From contig CAAGQC010000078.1 in NCBI GenBank assembly GCA_900771995.1, positions 1 through 64,000 on the forward strand: DNA of 64,000 nt. The letters run 5' to 3'. Under the pieces are notes generated by a model, which saw only the letters and a program-made list of their open reading frames with translations, had not been told where the DNA came from and ran no database searches. Source of the stretch: Lachnospiraceae bacterium. GTDB taxonomy: Bacteria > Bacillota > Clostridia > Lachnospirales > Lachnospiraceae. Positions 48,155 through 56,718 of this stretch are shown in pieces (the first letter of the stretch is position 1; each line of letters opens with the position of its first letter). A program made the translations under genes and the position numbers.

Positions 48155-48231
48155 TAGGGAAAGAAAAAAGTTTCCGAAGAAATCCGGGCAGCGCTGCAAG
48201 GCAGGAAGCCCGGTCTGATAGGAGCATAAAG

Positions 48232-49803
48232 ATGAAGATAGTCAATAAGATCATGATAGGAATTGCGGTGATCTGCCTGCTGTTGTGCGGCGGATTGCTG
48301 GTGTTTGCATTGAATCCGGATATGACAAATTCCCTGGCACAGAAACTGTATGGCAATGCGACGGATGCAGCGACCGGGACGGAAGAGACCGGAGGCGGAC
48401 AGGATACGGGAAATGGCAGCAATATCAGCGTGACTCTGCCCAACGGTATGCCCGGGGAAATGAACGGCTACGTGGCTCCGGCACTGGATCAGATGCAGAT
48501 TCCGGAGGATGTGGGCGGCAAGACCGGTTTCCAGCCGATCCAGCCGGAGGAACAGCAGATCCCGGATCAGGAAGCACAGACGCTGGAGGAGACATTAGGC
48601 TCCGGAGAGACGGGAGAAGGCTTATCTTTTTCCGCAGAGGAATATCCTTATTATCAGATGCTGGCGGAGAATCAACAGTCCGTTTACAGGCAGATCTATG
48701 CCAATGCCCAGAATCTGACGGAAAAATTTGCTCCGGAGAAGACGGTGTCCGCCAGTGATGTGAAGATGGCTTTCGAGGCGGTCATAGGGGATCATCCGGA
48801 GCTGTTCTGGATGGAGACCGGATATTCCAGCAAGTATCTGGCCAACGGACAGTGTGTGGAGATCGATTTAAAATATAACAGCACGGCAGGTGACCTGGAG
48901 AGTGCAAAGCAGAGATTTGAGGAGGCGGCACAGAGCCTGCTCGCCGGGGCAGCTTCTCTTGGCAGCGATTATGAAAAGGAGAAGTATGTGCACGATGCAC
49001 TGGCAGCGGCGGTGACCTATGATCTGACGTCGGATATGAACCAGAGTGCCTACAGTGCACTGGTAAACGGGAAGAGTGTGTGCGCCGGCTATGCCAGAGT
49101 CTACCAGTATCTGTTACAGCAGCTGGGAATTCCCTGCTATTACTGCACCGGGTATTCCGGCGGAGATCATGCATGGAACATCGTGAAACTGGATGACGGT
49201 TATTACAATGTGGATGTGACCTGGGATGACGCAAGTACTCTCCGGTATGACTATTTTAACAAGACGGATGCGGATTTTGCCTCCACCCATGTGAGACAGA
49301 ATCTGTCGGTTTATCTGCCGGCCTGCAATGGGACAGCCTATCGACAGGTGGACACGACAACGACGGGGGTGGCTGATGCCGGACAGCCGGGAGACGGAAG
49401 CACAGATGCGGAGCAGCCTGGCAATTCTCTGAGCAATTATATCAATCCGGATCCCCAGGAGCCCCTGCGGTATCCTTCCGGCAATACGGACAGCTCCGAC
49501 AGCAATACTGTGACAGCTACACCGGAGCCAAGAAGCGATGCCCTGACGGATCTGAGTTCCTATTACACGGATTGTAAGAATCAGCTGACTGCACTGGGAA
49601 GCGGAGACCAGCATTTTGACAATGTGGTGTCCAAGAGCCTGTGGAGCAGCATTGAGCAGTCCTATAACACTGGGGCATACGAGCAGGGCTATGTGGTGGA
49701 TGTGTTGAAAAATCTCGGTATGGATTATTTTGCGATTCAGTTACAGCTGGTGGATTTAGGAGACGGATATTACAGAATCTATCATAATGTCGTGACATAT
49801 TAA
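48232..49803 (+). CDS. Membrane-anchored transglutaminase-like protein
   Basis: A 523-residue protein with one N-terminal membrane helix (KIMIGIAVICLLLCGGLLVFAL), a linker, and a transglutaminase-like domain. Its Cys-His-Asp triad is readable as NGKSVCAGYARVYQYLLQQL (Cys), YSGGDHAWNIVKL (His) and YYNVDVTWDD (Asp). The last 100 residues, after a Ser/Thr/Pro linker, form a separate small domain. Outside the cell it may act as a protease or cross-linker. GATAGGAGC before the ATG at 48232 sets the start. It lies 77 bases after the DUF4015 gene, probably one operon. Confidence 0.88.
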   Translation: MKIVNKIMIGIAVICLLLCGGLLVFALNPDMTNSLAQKLYGNATDAATGTEETGGGQDTGNGSNISVTLPNGMPGEMNGYVAPALDQMQIPEDVGGKTGFQPIQPEEQQIPDQEAQTLEETLGSGETGEGLSFSAEEYPYYQMLAENQQSVYRQIYANAQNLTEKFAPEKTVSASDVKMAFEAVIGDHPELFWMETGYSSKYLANGQCVEIDLKYNSTAGDLESAKQRFEEAAQSLLAGAASLGSDYEKEKYVHDALAAAVTYDLTSDMNQSAYSALVNGKSVCAGYARVYQYLLQQLGIPCYYCTGYSGGDHAWNIVKLDDGYYNVDVTWDDASTLRYDYFNKTDADFASTHVRQNLSVYLPACNGTAYRQVDTTTTGVADAGQPGDGSTDAEQPGNSLSNYINPDPQEPLRYPSGNTDSSDSNTVTATPEPRSDALTDLSSYYTDCKNQLTALGSGDQHFDNVVSKSLWSSIEQSYNTGAYEQGYVVDVLKNLGMDYFAIQLQLVDLGDGYYRIYHNVVTY

Positions 49804-49811
49804 GAAATGTA

Positions 49812-49849
49812 AGGAAACATTGATATCGCAATGATATTGGTGTTTCTTT
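49812..49849 (+). terminator. Terminator of the 46760-49803 operon
   Basis: GAAACATTGATATC-type hairpin pairing with GATATTGGTGTTTC, followed by T5. Confidence 0.75.
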
Positions 49850-50027
49850 TTATTTGTAAAATAAAAATAAGAATCATTACCAATATTATTGAAAGATAAT
49901 TTCGTATATATTATCTGACTATAGTAATAAATAATAAAGGAAAAGAAATGCAGGACAAATAAAACATAACAGGCAAGAGATACTAAAAAGAGAAAGAAAC
50001 AGGCCACAGGAGAAAAGGAGAACTCAT

Positions 50028-50570
50028 ATGGACAAAAAGGCAATGTACAAATTAAGTTATGGATTATATATCGTAACCACGAGGGATGAGGAGAAAGCAA
50101 ACGGCTGTATCGTCAATACGGCGATCCAGGCGGCATCTTCCCCGAATCAGGTATGTGTCTGCATCAATAAGGCAAATTATACCCATGATATGTTGTTAAA
50201 GACCGGTGTATTCAATATATCGGTGCTCAGCAGGGCGGCAGAATTCCCTCTGTATCAGCGGTTTGGTTTCCAGTCCGGCAGAGAGGTGGACAAATTTGCG
50301 GACTATACAGCGTATAAAAATGCAGAGAACGGCGTGCCCTATATCACGGAAGGCACCAATGCTTATCTGGCGGTGAAGGTCAGCCAGACTGTGGATCTGG
50401 GATCCCACACCATGTTCATCGGCGAGGTGACGGAGATGGAAGTCTTAAGTGAGGAGCCTTCCGCAAACTATGAGTATTATCAGGAAAAGGTAAAACCTAA
50501 GCCGGAGGATTTTATCTGCCCGTTGTGCAAGCATCCGGCTTCCGATTTTGAAAAGGTGATCAAAAACTAA
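50028..50570 (+). CDS. Flavin reductase-like domain protein with short Cys motif
   Basis: A 180-residue FMN-binding split-barrel protein (MYKLSYGLYIVTTRDEEKANG, then FNISVLSRAAEFPLYQRFGFQSG). It ends with ICPLCKHPASDFEKV, which looks like half of a rubredoxin-type CxxC knuckle; full high-molecular-weight rubredoxins have two such motifs. Probably transfers electrons in oxygen or nitrosative stress defence. AAAAGGAGA precedes the start. It converges with, and overlaps by 4 bases, the Crp/Fnr gene. Confidence 0.88.
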   Translation: MDKKAMYKLSYGLYIVTTRDEEKANGCIVNTAIQAASSPNQVCVCINKANYTHDMLLKTGVFNISVLSRAAEFPLYQRFGFQSGREVDKFADYTAYKNAENGVPYITEGTNAYLAVKVSQTVDLGSHTMFIGEVTEMEVLSEEPSANYEYYQEKVKPKPEDFICPLCKHPASDFEKVIKN

Positions 50571-51214
50571 TCCATTGGCTTTAATAAGGTGAAATGACTG
50601 CGCTGTGTCTTAAGAACGCCAAGCTTTGTGAGCTTCCCCAGTTCTGCGGACATGGCGCTTCTTTCTACTCCGAGATAGTCGGCCAGTTCCTGACGGTTGA
50701 AAGGGATGGTGAAATCATTGGAACCTTTCATTTTTGCCTGATCGGTCAGGTACGCCATCAGTTTTTCCCGGGTGGTCTTGCGGGAGGTATATTTGATCTT
50801 CTGGTTCAGATACATATTGTTCTGGGCCACGATTCCCAGAAGGTTACGGACCAGCGTATGGTGGAATTTACAGCCGTTGTCACAGGTGTTTAACAGTGTT
50901 TTCCCATTTAGGAACATTAAGGTACAGTCTTCCGCTGCCACGATGTCCACGGGAAGATAGGGAATCCCCGCACAGGCGAAAGCCTCTCCGAACAGGGAGC
51001 CCCGGGAGATGGAGGCCGTGATATTCCGGTTACCGTAGTAGTCATCCTGCAGGATGTGGATGGAGCCGGATTCGACGATACCGATGAAATCCGCGGTATC
51101 TCCGGCATGCTTGATGTATTCTTCCTTCTGGTAGGATTTCGTGTAGGCATTCAGGCGTTTCAGCATAACGGGGATATCTTCGGGTAAAATATTCTGAAAG
51201 AGAGGATTGTCCAT
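50567..51214 (-). CDS. Crp/Fnr-family transcriptional regulator
   Basis: A 215-residue regulator: N-terminal cyclic-nucleotide-binding fold (ADFIGIVESGSIHILQDDYYG, ISRGSLFGEAFACAG), dimer helix, and C-terminal Crp-type winged helix (FNRQELADYLGVERSAMSAELGKLTKLGVL). Only a few scattered cysteines, so Fnr-type iron-sulphur sensing is not obvious. The palindrome TGTTGGAAAACCAACA 16 bases before its start suggests autoregulation, and it probably activates the cupin and ferredoxin promoters. Confidence 0.93.
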   Translation of the reverse strand: MDNPLFQNILPEDIPVMLKRLNAYTKSYQKEEYIKHAGDTADFIGIVESGSIHILQDDYYGNRNITASISRGSLFGEAFACAGIPYLPVDIVAAEDCTLMFLNGKTLLNTCDNGCKFHHTLVRNLLGIVAQNNMYLNQKIKYTSRKTTREKLMAYLTDQAKMKGSNDFTIPFNRQELADYLGVERSAMSAELGKLTKLGVLKTQRSHFTLLKPMD

Positions 51215-51229
51215 GATAAATTCTCCTTT

Positions 51230-51272
51230 TGTTGGAAAACCAACATACTTGATGGAATGATTCTAGTATAAT
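51230..51272 (+). promoter_or_regulatory. Crp/Fnr-type box and -10 driving the cupin gene
   Basis: TGTTGG-AAAA-CCAACA (51230-51245) with TATAAT on the plus strand at 51267-51272, placing the box centre at about -41.5 from the expected start, the class II activator position. For the divergent regulator gene the same box overlaps the 5' region. Confidence 0.8.
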
Positions 51273-51418
51273 CACCTCAGAAAATCAAGAAAAACTCCGA
51301 GGGGAGCGTCAGACTATGCGCAGAGACAGCCAGACAGTGACGGAAGGCAGGATAATGCAGCTTTGTAAATGACGTGCCGGGGAATGTAAAACGATACAGG
51401 AAGAAAGGATGGATAACG

Positions 51419-51742
51419 ATGTATAAAAATATCGACAAGCAGACCAAATTAAATCTGAAGGATCTGGTGGAATACCAGGAGGGACAGGTAGTCAGCAAGA
51501 CTCTGGTACAGAACGACTATGTGAGCATGACGATCTTTTCCTTTGATAAGGGCGAGGAGATCTCTACCCACGCGGCAGGCGGCGACGCCATGGTGACTGT
51601 TCTGGAAGGCAAGGGCAGATTCACCGTAGGCGGAGAGGTATTCTATGTGGAAGCGGGCGAGACCCTGATCATGCCCAAGGATATCCCTCACGCAGTATAC
51701 GGCGAAGAGAGATTCAAGATGCAGCTGACCGTATCCTTCTAG
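51419..51742 (+). CDS. Cupin-domain protein
   Basis: A 107-residue single-domain cupin (ISTHAAGGDAMVTVLEGKGRFTVGGEVFYVEAGETLIMPKDIPHAVYG). The first motif is degenerate (one His) while the second keeps a His, so metal binding may be weak. Function unknown; relatives sit beside Crp/Fnr regulators and redox genes. The ATG at 51419 is preferred because AAAGGATGG precedes it; the longer frame from 51374 has no ribosome-binding site. Confidence 0.88.
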   Translation: MYKNIDKQTKLNLKDLVEYQEGQVVSKTLVQNDYVSMTIFSFDKGEEISTHAAGGDAMVTVLEGKGRFTVGGEVFYVEAGETLIMPKDIPHAVYGEERFKMQLTVSF

Positions 51743-51907
51743 GTTATTCTGGGTTATAGGAAGATTAGGAGAAAGGTACTGCCTGACTGGAGCTAATAAT
51801 CCATACAGGCGATAATCGGCAAAATAGAGTACCGGTTACCGATGCAGACAGGGAATTGCGGGCGCCTGAATAAATGTGATTTCTGTATGCGAAGAAAATT
51901 ATGATTT

Positions 51908-51950
51908 TGTTGGAAAAACAACACAACGACCTGCTTAAATTTGCTATAGT
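51908..51950 (+). promoter_or_regulatory. Crp/Fnr-type box and -10 driving the ferredoxin operon
   Basis: TGTTGG-AAAA-ACAACA (51908-51923) and TATAGT at 51945-51950. The distance from box to -10 is 37 bases, exactly as at 51230, again centring at about -41.5. Confidence 0.8.
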
Positions 51951-51990
51951 AGGAAAAGAGACAAAGAGAACAGGCAATTAAGGAGGCAAC

Positions 51991-52722
51991 ATGATTCGGA
52001 AAATCATTCACATTGATGAAGAAAAATGCAATGGCTGCGGTATTTGTGCCACCGCATGTCATGAAGGCGCCATAGATATTATTGACGGCAAGGCGAAGCT
52101 GGTCAGAGAGTATTTCTGCGATGGGTTCGGTGACTGCCTGCCCGGCTGCCCTACGGGAGCCATCACCTTCGAAGAGCGGGAGGCACCGGCTTATGATGAG
52201 GCAGCAGTGAAACAGGCACAGCAGCTGAAACAGCAGGAAAAGATGCAGCGGGAAGGCATGCAGATTCCCCATGGAGGATGTCCGGGAAGCCGGATGCGTC
52301 AGATGAACCGGAGGGAGAGTACGGAAATGGTGGCAGAGAACAGCAATGTTCCCGTAAGATCGCAGTTGTGCAACTGGCCGGTACAGATCAAACTGGCACC
52401 GCTGCAGGCTCCTTATTTTGACGGGGCAAAGCTGCTGATTGCGGCAGACTGTACGGCTTATGCCTATGCGAATTTTCATAAGGAATTCCTTCGCGGCAAA
52501 GTGGCGCTGATCGGCTGTCCGAAGCTGGATGCGGTGAATTACAGTGAAAAACTGACGGAGATCCTTAGGAACAACGACATTCAGTCCGTGACTATCGTAC
52601 GCATGGAAGTGCCCTGTTGCGGCGGACTGGAAATGGCGGCGAAGAAGGCTATCCAGGAAAGCGGAAAGTTCCTGCCCTGGCAGGTAGTGACCATCTCTAT
52701 TGACGGAGAGATTTTGGAGTAA
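51991..52722 (+). CDS. 4Fe-4S ferredoxin-type iron-sulphur protein
   Basis: A 243-residue protein. The first cluster motif CNGCGICATACHEGAID is complete; the second is CDGFGDCLPGCPTGAITF, close to a 4Fe-4S pattern. A linker with HGGCPGSR follows, then a C-terminal region with VPCCGGLEMA and CP/CT motifs that may bind another cofactor. Such proteins are found beside Crp/Fnr regulators in anaerobes and are annotated as ATP-binding or iron-sulphur proteins of unknown reaction. AAGGAGGC precedes the start; the Crp/Fnr box upstream implies redox control. Confidence 0.9.
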   Translation: MIRKIIHIDEEKCNGCGICATACHEGAIDIIDGKAKLVREYFCDGFGDCLPGCPTGAITFEEREAPAYDEAAVKQAQQLKQQEKMQREGMQIPHGGCPGSRMRQMNRRESTEMVAENSNVPVRSQLCNWPVQIKLAPLQAPYFDGAKLLIAADCTAYAYANFHKEFLRGKVALIGCPKLDAVNYSEKLTEILRNNDIQSVTIVRMEVPCCGGLEMAAKKAIQESGKFLPWQVVTISIDGEILE

Positions 52723-52774
52723 ACAGGATCGCCTGTGGGGAAAGCAGGCATCCGGAAACGGAGGTTTGTGGAAA

Positions 52775-53179
52775 ATGCAGGGAGACAGAATCATCAGCGC
52801 CCTGATCGGACTGGTGGGAGCCGTATCCAATAACGGGAAAACGAAGCAGACCGACCAGGTGATCCGGGAGGCGTTTCGACGGCTGCCGGATGCAGACAGC
52901 CAGGAGGAGACAGTGCAGAAGATCCATACGGAGAAATTCACCATTGCGCCGGACTGTGCCACCTGTCAAAACCCCTGTGGTAATACCTCGGACTATGATA
53001 TGACGCAGTTCTACGGGACAGATGCGAAGATCATCGCAGCGAAACGGGATCTGATCGAAGCCATCCGTCAGAATTTATGTTCTTCGGAAAACGTTCCGGA
53101 GGCTGTCTATCAGGGAATTGCCTGTCTGGGCTATGATCTGGAGCCGGAGGCTTACGCGCAGATACAGTCCAGAATCTGA
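52775..53179 (+). CDS. Hypothetical protein with CxxC motif, 134 aa
   Basis: Starts MQGDRIISALIGLVGAVSNNGKT; a central APDCATCQNPCGNTSDYDM segment has three Cys in a pattern reminiscent of redox or cluster-binding motifs. The rest is helical. GGAGG at 52759-52763 supports the ATG at 52775. Co-transcribed with the ferredoxin. I do not recognise the family; a link to hybrid-cluster protein chemistry is only a contextual guess. Confidence 0.65.
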   Translation: MQGDRIISALIGLVGAVSNNGKTKQTDQVIREAFRRLPDADSQEETVQKIHTEKFTIAPDCATCQNPCGNTSDYDMTQFYGTDAKIIAAKRDLIEAIRQNLCSSENVPEAVYQGIACLGYDLEPEAYAQIQSRI

Positions 53180-53331
53180 TCAATCAGCCGGTCCATTATG
53201 GAAGGATAGGCTTCCGGGATAAAAAGAGACTCCATCTGGAGAGAGACCGCCAGCAGCTTCATAAGGTTGCAGGCGGTTTTTAAGTCGGCATAACAGAAAT
53301 CCTTTCTATATGACTCTGAAAATCTTGAAAG
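53152..53331 (-). pseudogene. Possible remnant of a minus-strand gene, 59 codons
   Basis: An open frame without a start codon at its 5' end, coding-like in composition (YRKDFCYADLKTACNLMKLL, then EAYPSIMDRLIDQIL), ending inside the 3' end of the convergent 52775 gene. It may be the tail of a lost regulator. The same stretch holds a terminator-like hairpin ACCGCC/GGCGGT with T5 (near 53247-53281). The remaining bases to 53464 hold a TATATT-type promoter for the Nudix gene. Confidence 0.3.
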
Positions 53332-53464
53332 TCATTTTAGGGCCATTATACTATGGTTAGTAAAAACTAATTTTTCATTTACGTTAACACAATTTGCCGC
53401 CATAGTAAGATTATGCTATATTAAACTTACATAAGAAGAAATGAGCACAAGAGAGGTGCAGGTA

Positions 53465-53917
53465 ATGGCTGGAATCGAAAAAGTGATCTTTATGAATATG
53501 TGCATGGTCTATGATAAAGAGGGCAATGTACTGGCGTTAGACAAGGTGGGAAAGGGCTATTCGGGAACCACTTTTCCCGGCGGGCATGTGGAACCGGGAG
53601 AGACTTTCAGGGAATCAGTGATCCGGGAAATCTATGAAGAGACCGGCCTGACGATCCAAAATCCCAGACTGACCGGCATCTATCACTGGATGACCGGAGA
53701 CATACGGAATGTGGGATTTTTATATAAGACGGCGGAATACGAGGGAGAACTGATCTCCTCCGAGGAGGGAAAGGCCTACTGGATCTCAGGAGAAGATTTT
53801 TTGAAGAAGCCGCTGGCACCGGGAATGGAACAGGTGTGGCAGATGATGCATGACGAGGATGCACAGGAATGTCTGCAGACATTGACGGAGGAAGGCATCG
53901 TGTCAAAGATCCAGTAG
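53465..53917 (+). CDS. Nudix hydrolase (8-oxo-dGTP diphosphatase-like)
   Basis: A 150-residue Nudix enzyme with an intact Nudix box starting GGHVEPGETFRESVIREIYE and ending ETGL, matching GX5EX7REUXEEXGU. The C-terminal HWMTGDIRNVGFLYKTAEYEGEL is typical of MutT-like 8-oxo-dGTP diphosphatases that sanitise the nucleotide pool. GAGAGGTGCAGGTA before the ATG at 53465 sets the start; an in-frame ATG at 53441 lacks such a site. Confidence 0.9.
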   Translation: MAGIEKVIFMNMCMVYDKEGNVLALDKVGKGYSGTTFPGGHVEPGETFRESVIREIYEETGLTIQNPRLTGIYHWMTGDIRNVGFLYKTAEYEGELISSEEGKAYWISGEDFLKKPLAPGMEQVWQMMHDEDAQECLQTLTEEGIVSKIQ

Positions 53918-54268
53918 CGGGATATTACACACCTGCCTTATGAAGATCAGAGTTTTGACGTGGTTGTGGCGGGCAATGTGATTCACTTGCTGCCGGAACC
54001 GCAGAAAGCTATGGAAGAATTATTGCGGGTCTGCAGGGAAGGCGGAAAAGTGATCCTTCCCACCTACATTAACAAATCGGAAAAAAGCAGCCGGGTCGCC
54101 GTGAAATTTCTGGAAAAACTGGGGGCGGATTTCAAACAGCAGTTTGATGCGGATTCTTATCGACGCTTTTTTGAGGACATACATTTGACCAGGACAGAAT
54201 TTACCATTGTGGAGGGCCGGATGCCCTGTGATATTGCAATCATCACGAAAGAAAATGGAGGAAAATAA
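53918..54268 (+). pseudogene. 3' remnant of a SAM-dependent methyltransferase gene
   Basis: From immediately after the Nudix stop the frame reads DITHLPYEDQSFDVVVAGNV and continues ELLRVCREGGKVILPTYIN, that is, motifs II to IV of a class I methyltransferase (UbiE/Methyltransf_11 type). The SAM-binding motif I and the whole N terminus are absent, and no ribosome-binding site exists. A truncation product that cannot bind SAM. Confidence 0.8.
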
Positions 54269-54269
54269 A

Positions 54270-54758
54270 ATGATCAACAAATTACATCTGGCAATGATCG
54301 AACTTTACCACTCAGATGCAAAACGCATCCAGCATTTCTGCAAGGTGCACAGCTATGCAAAACTGATCGCGGAGATGGAGAAGGTGGATGCGGAGACCTT
54401 ATTCATTCTGGAGACAGCGGCGCTGACTCACGATATCGGAATCCACCTGTGTGAAGAAAAGTACGGTAACAGCAACGGGAAACTGCAGGAAAAAGAAGGC
54501 CCGGCCATCGCCGAAAAGCTGCTGGCAGAACTGGGATTTCCCAAAGAAGTTTCCGAACGGGTGCAGTACCTGATCGCCCATCATCATACCTACAACAATA
54601 TCGACGGAATCGATTATCAGATTCTGGTGGAAGCGGATTTCCTCGTAAATATGTATGAGGATGAGCTGCCCGAAGAAGCCAGACAAAATGCCTATCGGAA
54701 CATTTTCCAGACAGAAGCCGGGAAAAAAATCTGCAGGGAGATGTATGGAGTGAAATAA
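54270..54758 (+). CDS. HD-domain phosphohydrolase
   Basis: A 162-residue protein with an HD domain: HCxxVHSYAKLIAE at the first His, ALTHDIGIH with the His-Asp pair, and later LIAHHHTYNNID and VEADFLVN. Such small HD proteins hydrolyse nucleotides or other phosphate esters with divalent metals. GGAGG about 10 bases before the ATG. Upstream frame overlaps the methyltransferase remnant and is rejected. Confidence 0.88.
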   Translation: MINKLHLAMIELYHSDAKRIQHFCKVHSYAKLIAEMEKVDAETLFILETAALTHDIGIHLCEEKYGNSNGKLQEKEGPAIAEKLLAELGFPKEVSERVQYLIAHHHTYNNIDGIDYQILVEADFLVNMYEDELPEEARQNAYRNIFQTEAGKKICREMYGVK

Positions 54759-54795
54759 TTTTTACGAATTAAAATGAGGACAGAGAGGGACAGTC

Positions 54796-55236
54796 ATGAG
54801 TAAATGGACAGATCTGGCAATCCGGGTGCAGAGTATTGCACAGGCGGGACTTGCCTATACAGAAGGGGTATATGACAGAGAACGTTATGAAGAACTGAGG
54901 GACATCGCGGCGGAGATGATCTACTGTGAGAGTGGGATTCCGGTGGAGACGGTGAAGACCTTTTTCTGCAATGAGACCGGCTATCAGACACCCAAGGTGG
55001 ATACCAGAGCGGCGGTATTCCGGGATGGGAAAATATTGTTAGTGCATGAGAAGAACGGAACCTGGTCGCTGCCCGGCGGCTGGTGCGATGTGGATCAGTC
55101 CGTGGCATCCAATGCCGTGAAGGAGACGAGAGAAGAACTGCCGGAGAATCTGGCAAACGAAAAGACCACCAGAGAGCAGATACTGATGTGTTTTGATGCT
55201 AATGAGGATCCGGACTGGAACACCATGTTTGACTAA
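54796..55236 (+). pseudogene. Nudix hydrolase, truncated and fused out of register
   Basis: The first 115 residues match the YjhB-type ADP-ribose/NADH Nudix family: helical N-terminal domain (WTDLAIRVQSIAQAGLAYTE), DTRAAVFRDGKILLVHEK, WSLPGGWCDVDQSVASNAVKE. The Nudix box breaks after KETREE and the sequence changes to unrelated residues ending NTMFD. Relatives are about 200 residues long. The fold would lack half its core, so the product is probably inactive. Confidence 0.75.
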
Positions 55237-55246
55237 ACAGGAGAAA

Positions 55247-55372
55247 ATGGAACTTCGGGTATTGAATTATTTTCTGGTGGCAGCCAGAGAGGAAAAACTG
55301 TCATGTTTTATGGGAGTATGCCCAGTATGTGGCAAGAGTCAGAAAGTATGCAGCAGAACTGTCACTGGATGA
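55247..55372 (+). pseudogene. 5' fragment of a LysR-type regulator gene
   Basis: AGGAGAAAATG followed by MELRVLNYFLVAAREE, the classic opening of LysR regulators, for about 17 codons. Then homology stops and the frame runs into the remnant of an Rpn gene read out of frame. An end-to-end fusion of two broken genes. Confidence 0.7.
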
Positions 55373-55682
55373 GGCAGTAGAACTGGCAATAACCGAATGC
55401 ATTCGCGAGGGAATCCTTGCAGAATTTTTGCAGCACAATCGGGCGGAGGTTTATAAAGTGAGTATATTTGAGTATGATAAGGAAAAAGAAGAAAAGAAGC
55501 TTCGCAAGGCGGAACGGGAATTCGGAAGAGAAGAAGGACGTGAAGAAGGACGTATAGAAGAGAGAAAGTCATTATTGATATTGATTTCAAAAATGAGCGC
55601 CGGTGGAGACACTGACAAGATTCCGCAACTGGAAGATCCGAAGACTCTGGAAGAAATGAAGAAAAAATATGAAATAGAGTAA
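55299..55682 (+). pseudogene. 3' fragment of an Rpn/PD-(D/E)XK nuclease-family gene
   Basis: The frame reads VLWEYAQYVARVRKYAAELS, then LDEAVELAITECIREGILAE and FLQHNRAEVYKVSIFEYDKE, the C-terminal region of Rpn (recombination-promoting nuclease, DUF4351-like) proteins. It ends with a charged EGREEGR tail. The nuclease core is missing. A GTG at 55329 could start a short product, but no ribosome-binding site precedes it. Confidence 0.8.
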
Positions 55683-55721
55683 GCAGGAAAATCCGGTGGA
55701 CAGAAACAGTAAATTTGAGGA

Positions 55722-55758
55722 GAACCTCTATGCTGAAATGGCATAGGGGTTCTTTTTT
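55722..55758 (+). terminator. Terminator after the Rpn remnant
   Basis: GAACCTCTATGC/GCATAGGGGTTC (55722-55733/55741-55752) followed by T6. Confidence 0.9.
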
Positions 55759-55852
55759 GTTCTCATTTAGAAAATGTTTAGGAAAAGAAGTGCAGATTGT
55801 TTAAGAGAGAATTTTATACTGTAGAAAAGAAACGGAAGAAGAACAAAATTGC

Positions 55853-55902
55853 TTGACAAATAAACGATCGTTTACTAAAATAAAAATGTAAACGATCGTT
55901 TA
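55853..55902 (+). promoter_or_regulatory. Promoter with two TetR operators
   Basis: TTGACA (55853-55858), 17 bases, TAAAAT (55876-55881). The perfect palindrome TAAACGATCGTTTA occurs in the spacer (55861-55874) and again at 55889-55902, 28 bases later. The TetR protein encoded downstream should bind both and repress itself. Confidence 0.92.
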
Positions 55903-55920
55903 TTTTTGCGGAGGTATCAC

Positions 55921-56535
55921 ATGAGTAACAGAAAAGAAGAAATATTAACGGTAGCACTGCATCTGTTTGCCAGAGATGGTTATGAAGCTGTGTCGGTCAG
56001 CCAGATCGCCGGAGAACTTGACATGACGAAAGGTGCGTTGTACCGCCATTACAAGAGCAAAAGAGATATTTTTGACTGCATTGTAGAACGGATGGAACAG
56101 GGAGACAGCGAGCAGGCAGCGGAACATGATATGCCGGAAGACGATAAAGAGAGCATGCCGGAACAGTATGAGACGGTGTCATTGGATGAATTTGTCGAAT
56201 ATAGCAAGTCAATGTTTGCATACTGGACGGAGGACGATTTTGCTGCGTCGTTTCGGAAAATGCTTACCATCGAGCAGTTCCGGAATGAAGAGATGCAGAG
56301 ATTGTATCAGCAGTATCTGGCGTCAGGTCCGGCCTCCTATGTAAAAGATTTGTTCGAGAGCATGGGGATTGCAAATGCCGAAGCAAAGGCAGCCGGATTC
56401 TATGCAATCATGTATTTCTATTACAGCGTTTATGATGGTGCAGAAGACAAGGAAAAAGCAAAACAAGAATTTGAATCCGTCCTAGGAAGTATGACACAGG
56501 AACTGAAAAAAGGAGAATCAGATCATGAAGAATAA
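55921..56535 (+). CDS. TetR/AcrR-family repressor
   Basis: A 204-residue regulator: N-terminal TetR DNA-binding domain (KEEILTVALHLFARDGYEAV, SVSQIAGELDMTKGALYRHYKSK), then a ligand-binding helical domain (SKSMFAYWTEDDFAASFRKML, FYAIMYFYYSVYDGAED). GGAGGTATCAC precedes the start. The likely target genes downstream are now pseudogenes, so it may control distant genes or only itself. Its stop overlaps the start of the acetyltransferase remnant. Confidence 0.94.
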   Translation: MSNRKEEILTVALHLFARDGYEAVSVSQIAGELDMTKGALYRHYKSKRDIFDCIVERMEQGDSEQAAEHDMPEDDKESMPEQYETVSLDEFVEYSKSMFAYWTEDDFAASFRKMLTIEQFRNEEMQRLYQQYLASGPASYVKDLFESMGIANAEAKAAGFYAIMYFYYSVYDGAEDKEKAKQEFESVLGSMTQELKKGESDHEE

Positions 56536-56650
56536 TATTGTGATTCGTTTGGAAGAAAAAAGTGAATACCTCAAAGTGGAGGAGTTGGTCAGAGACAGTT
56601 TCTGGAATGTATATCGTCCGGGATGTCTGGAGCATTATGTAGTTCGATAA
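56525..56650 (+). pseudogene. 5' fragment of a GNAT acetyltransferase gene
   Basis: ATG overlapping the TetR end, with AAAGGAGA upstream. Forty-one residues, MKNNIVIRLEEKSEYLKVEE then DSFWNVYRPGCLEHYVV, match the N terminus of YhbS-like GNAT acetyltransferases, then a stop. The acetyl-CoA-binding core is missing. Confidence 0.7.
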
Positions 56651-56718
56651 GCATTTCCCGCAGAAAGAGAAAAAGAAACTGCCCGGACAGTTTTTTTAGA
56701 AATGAGTGAAAAGGCGAA

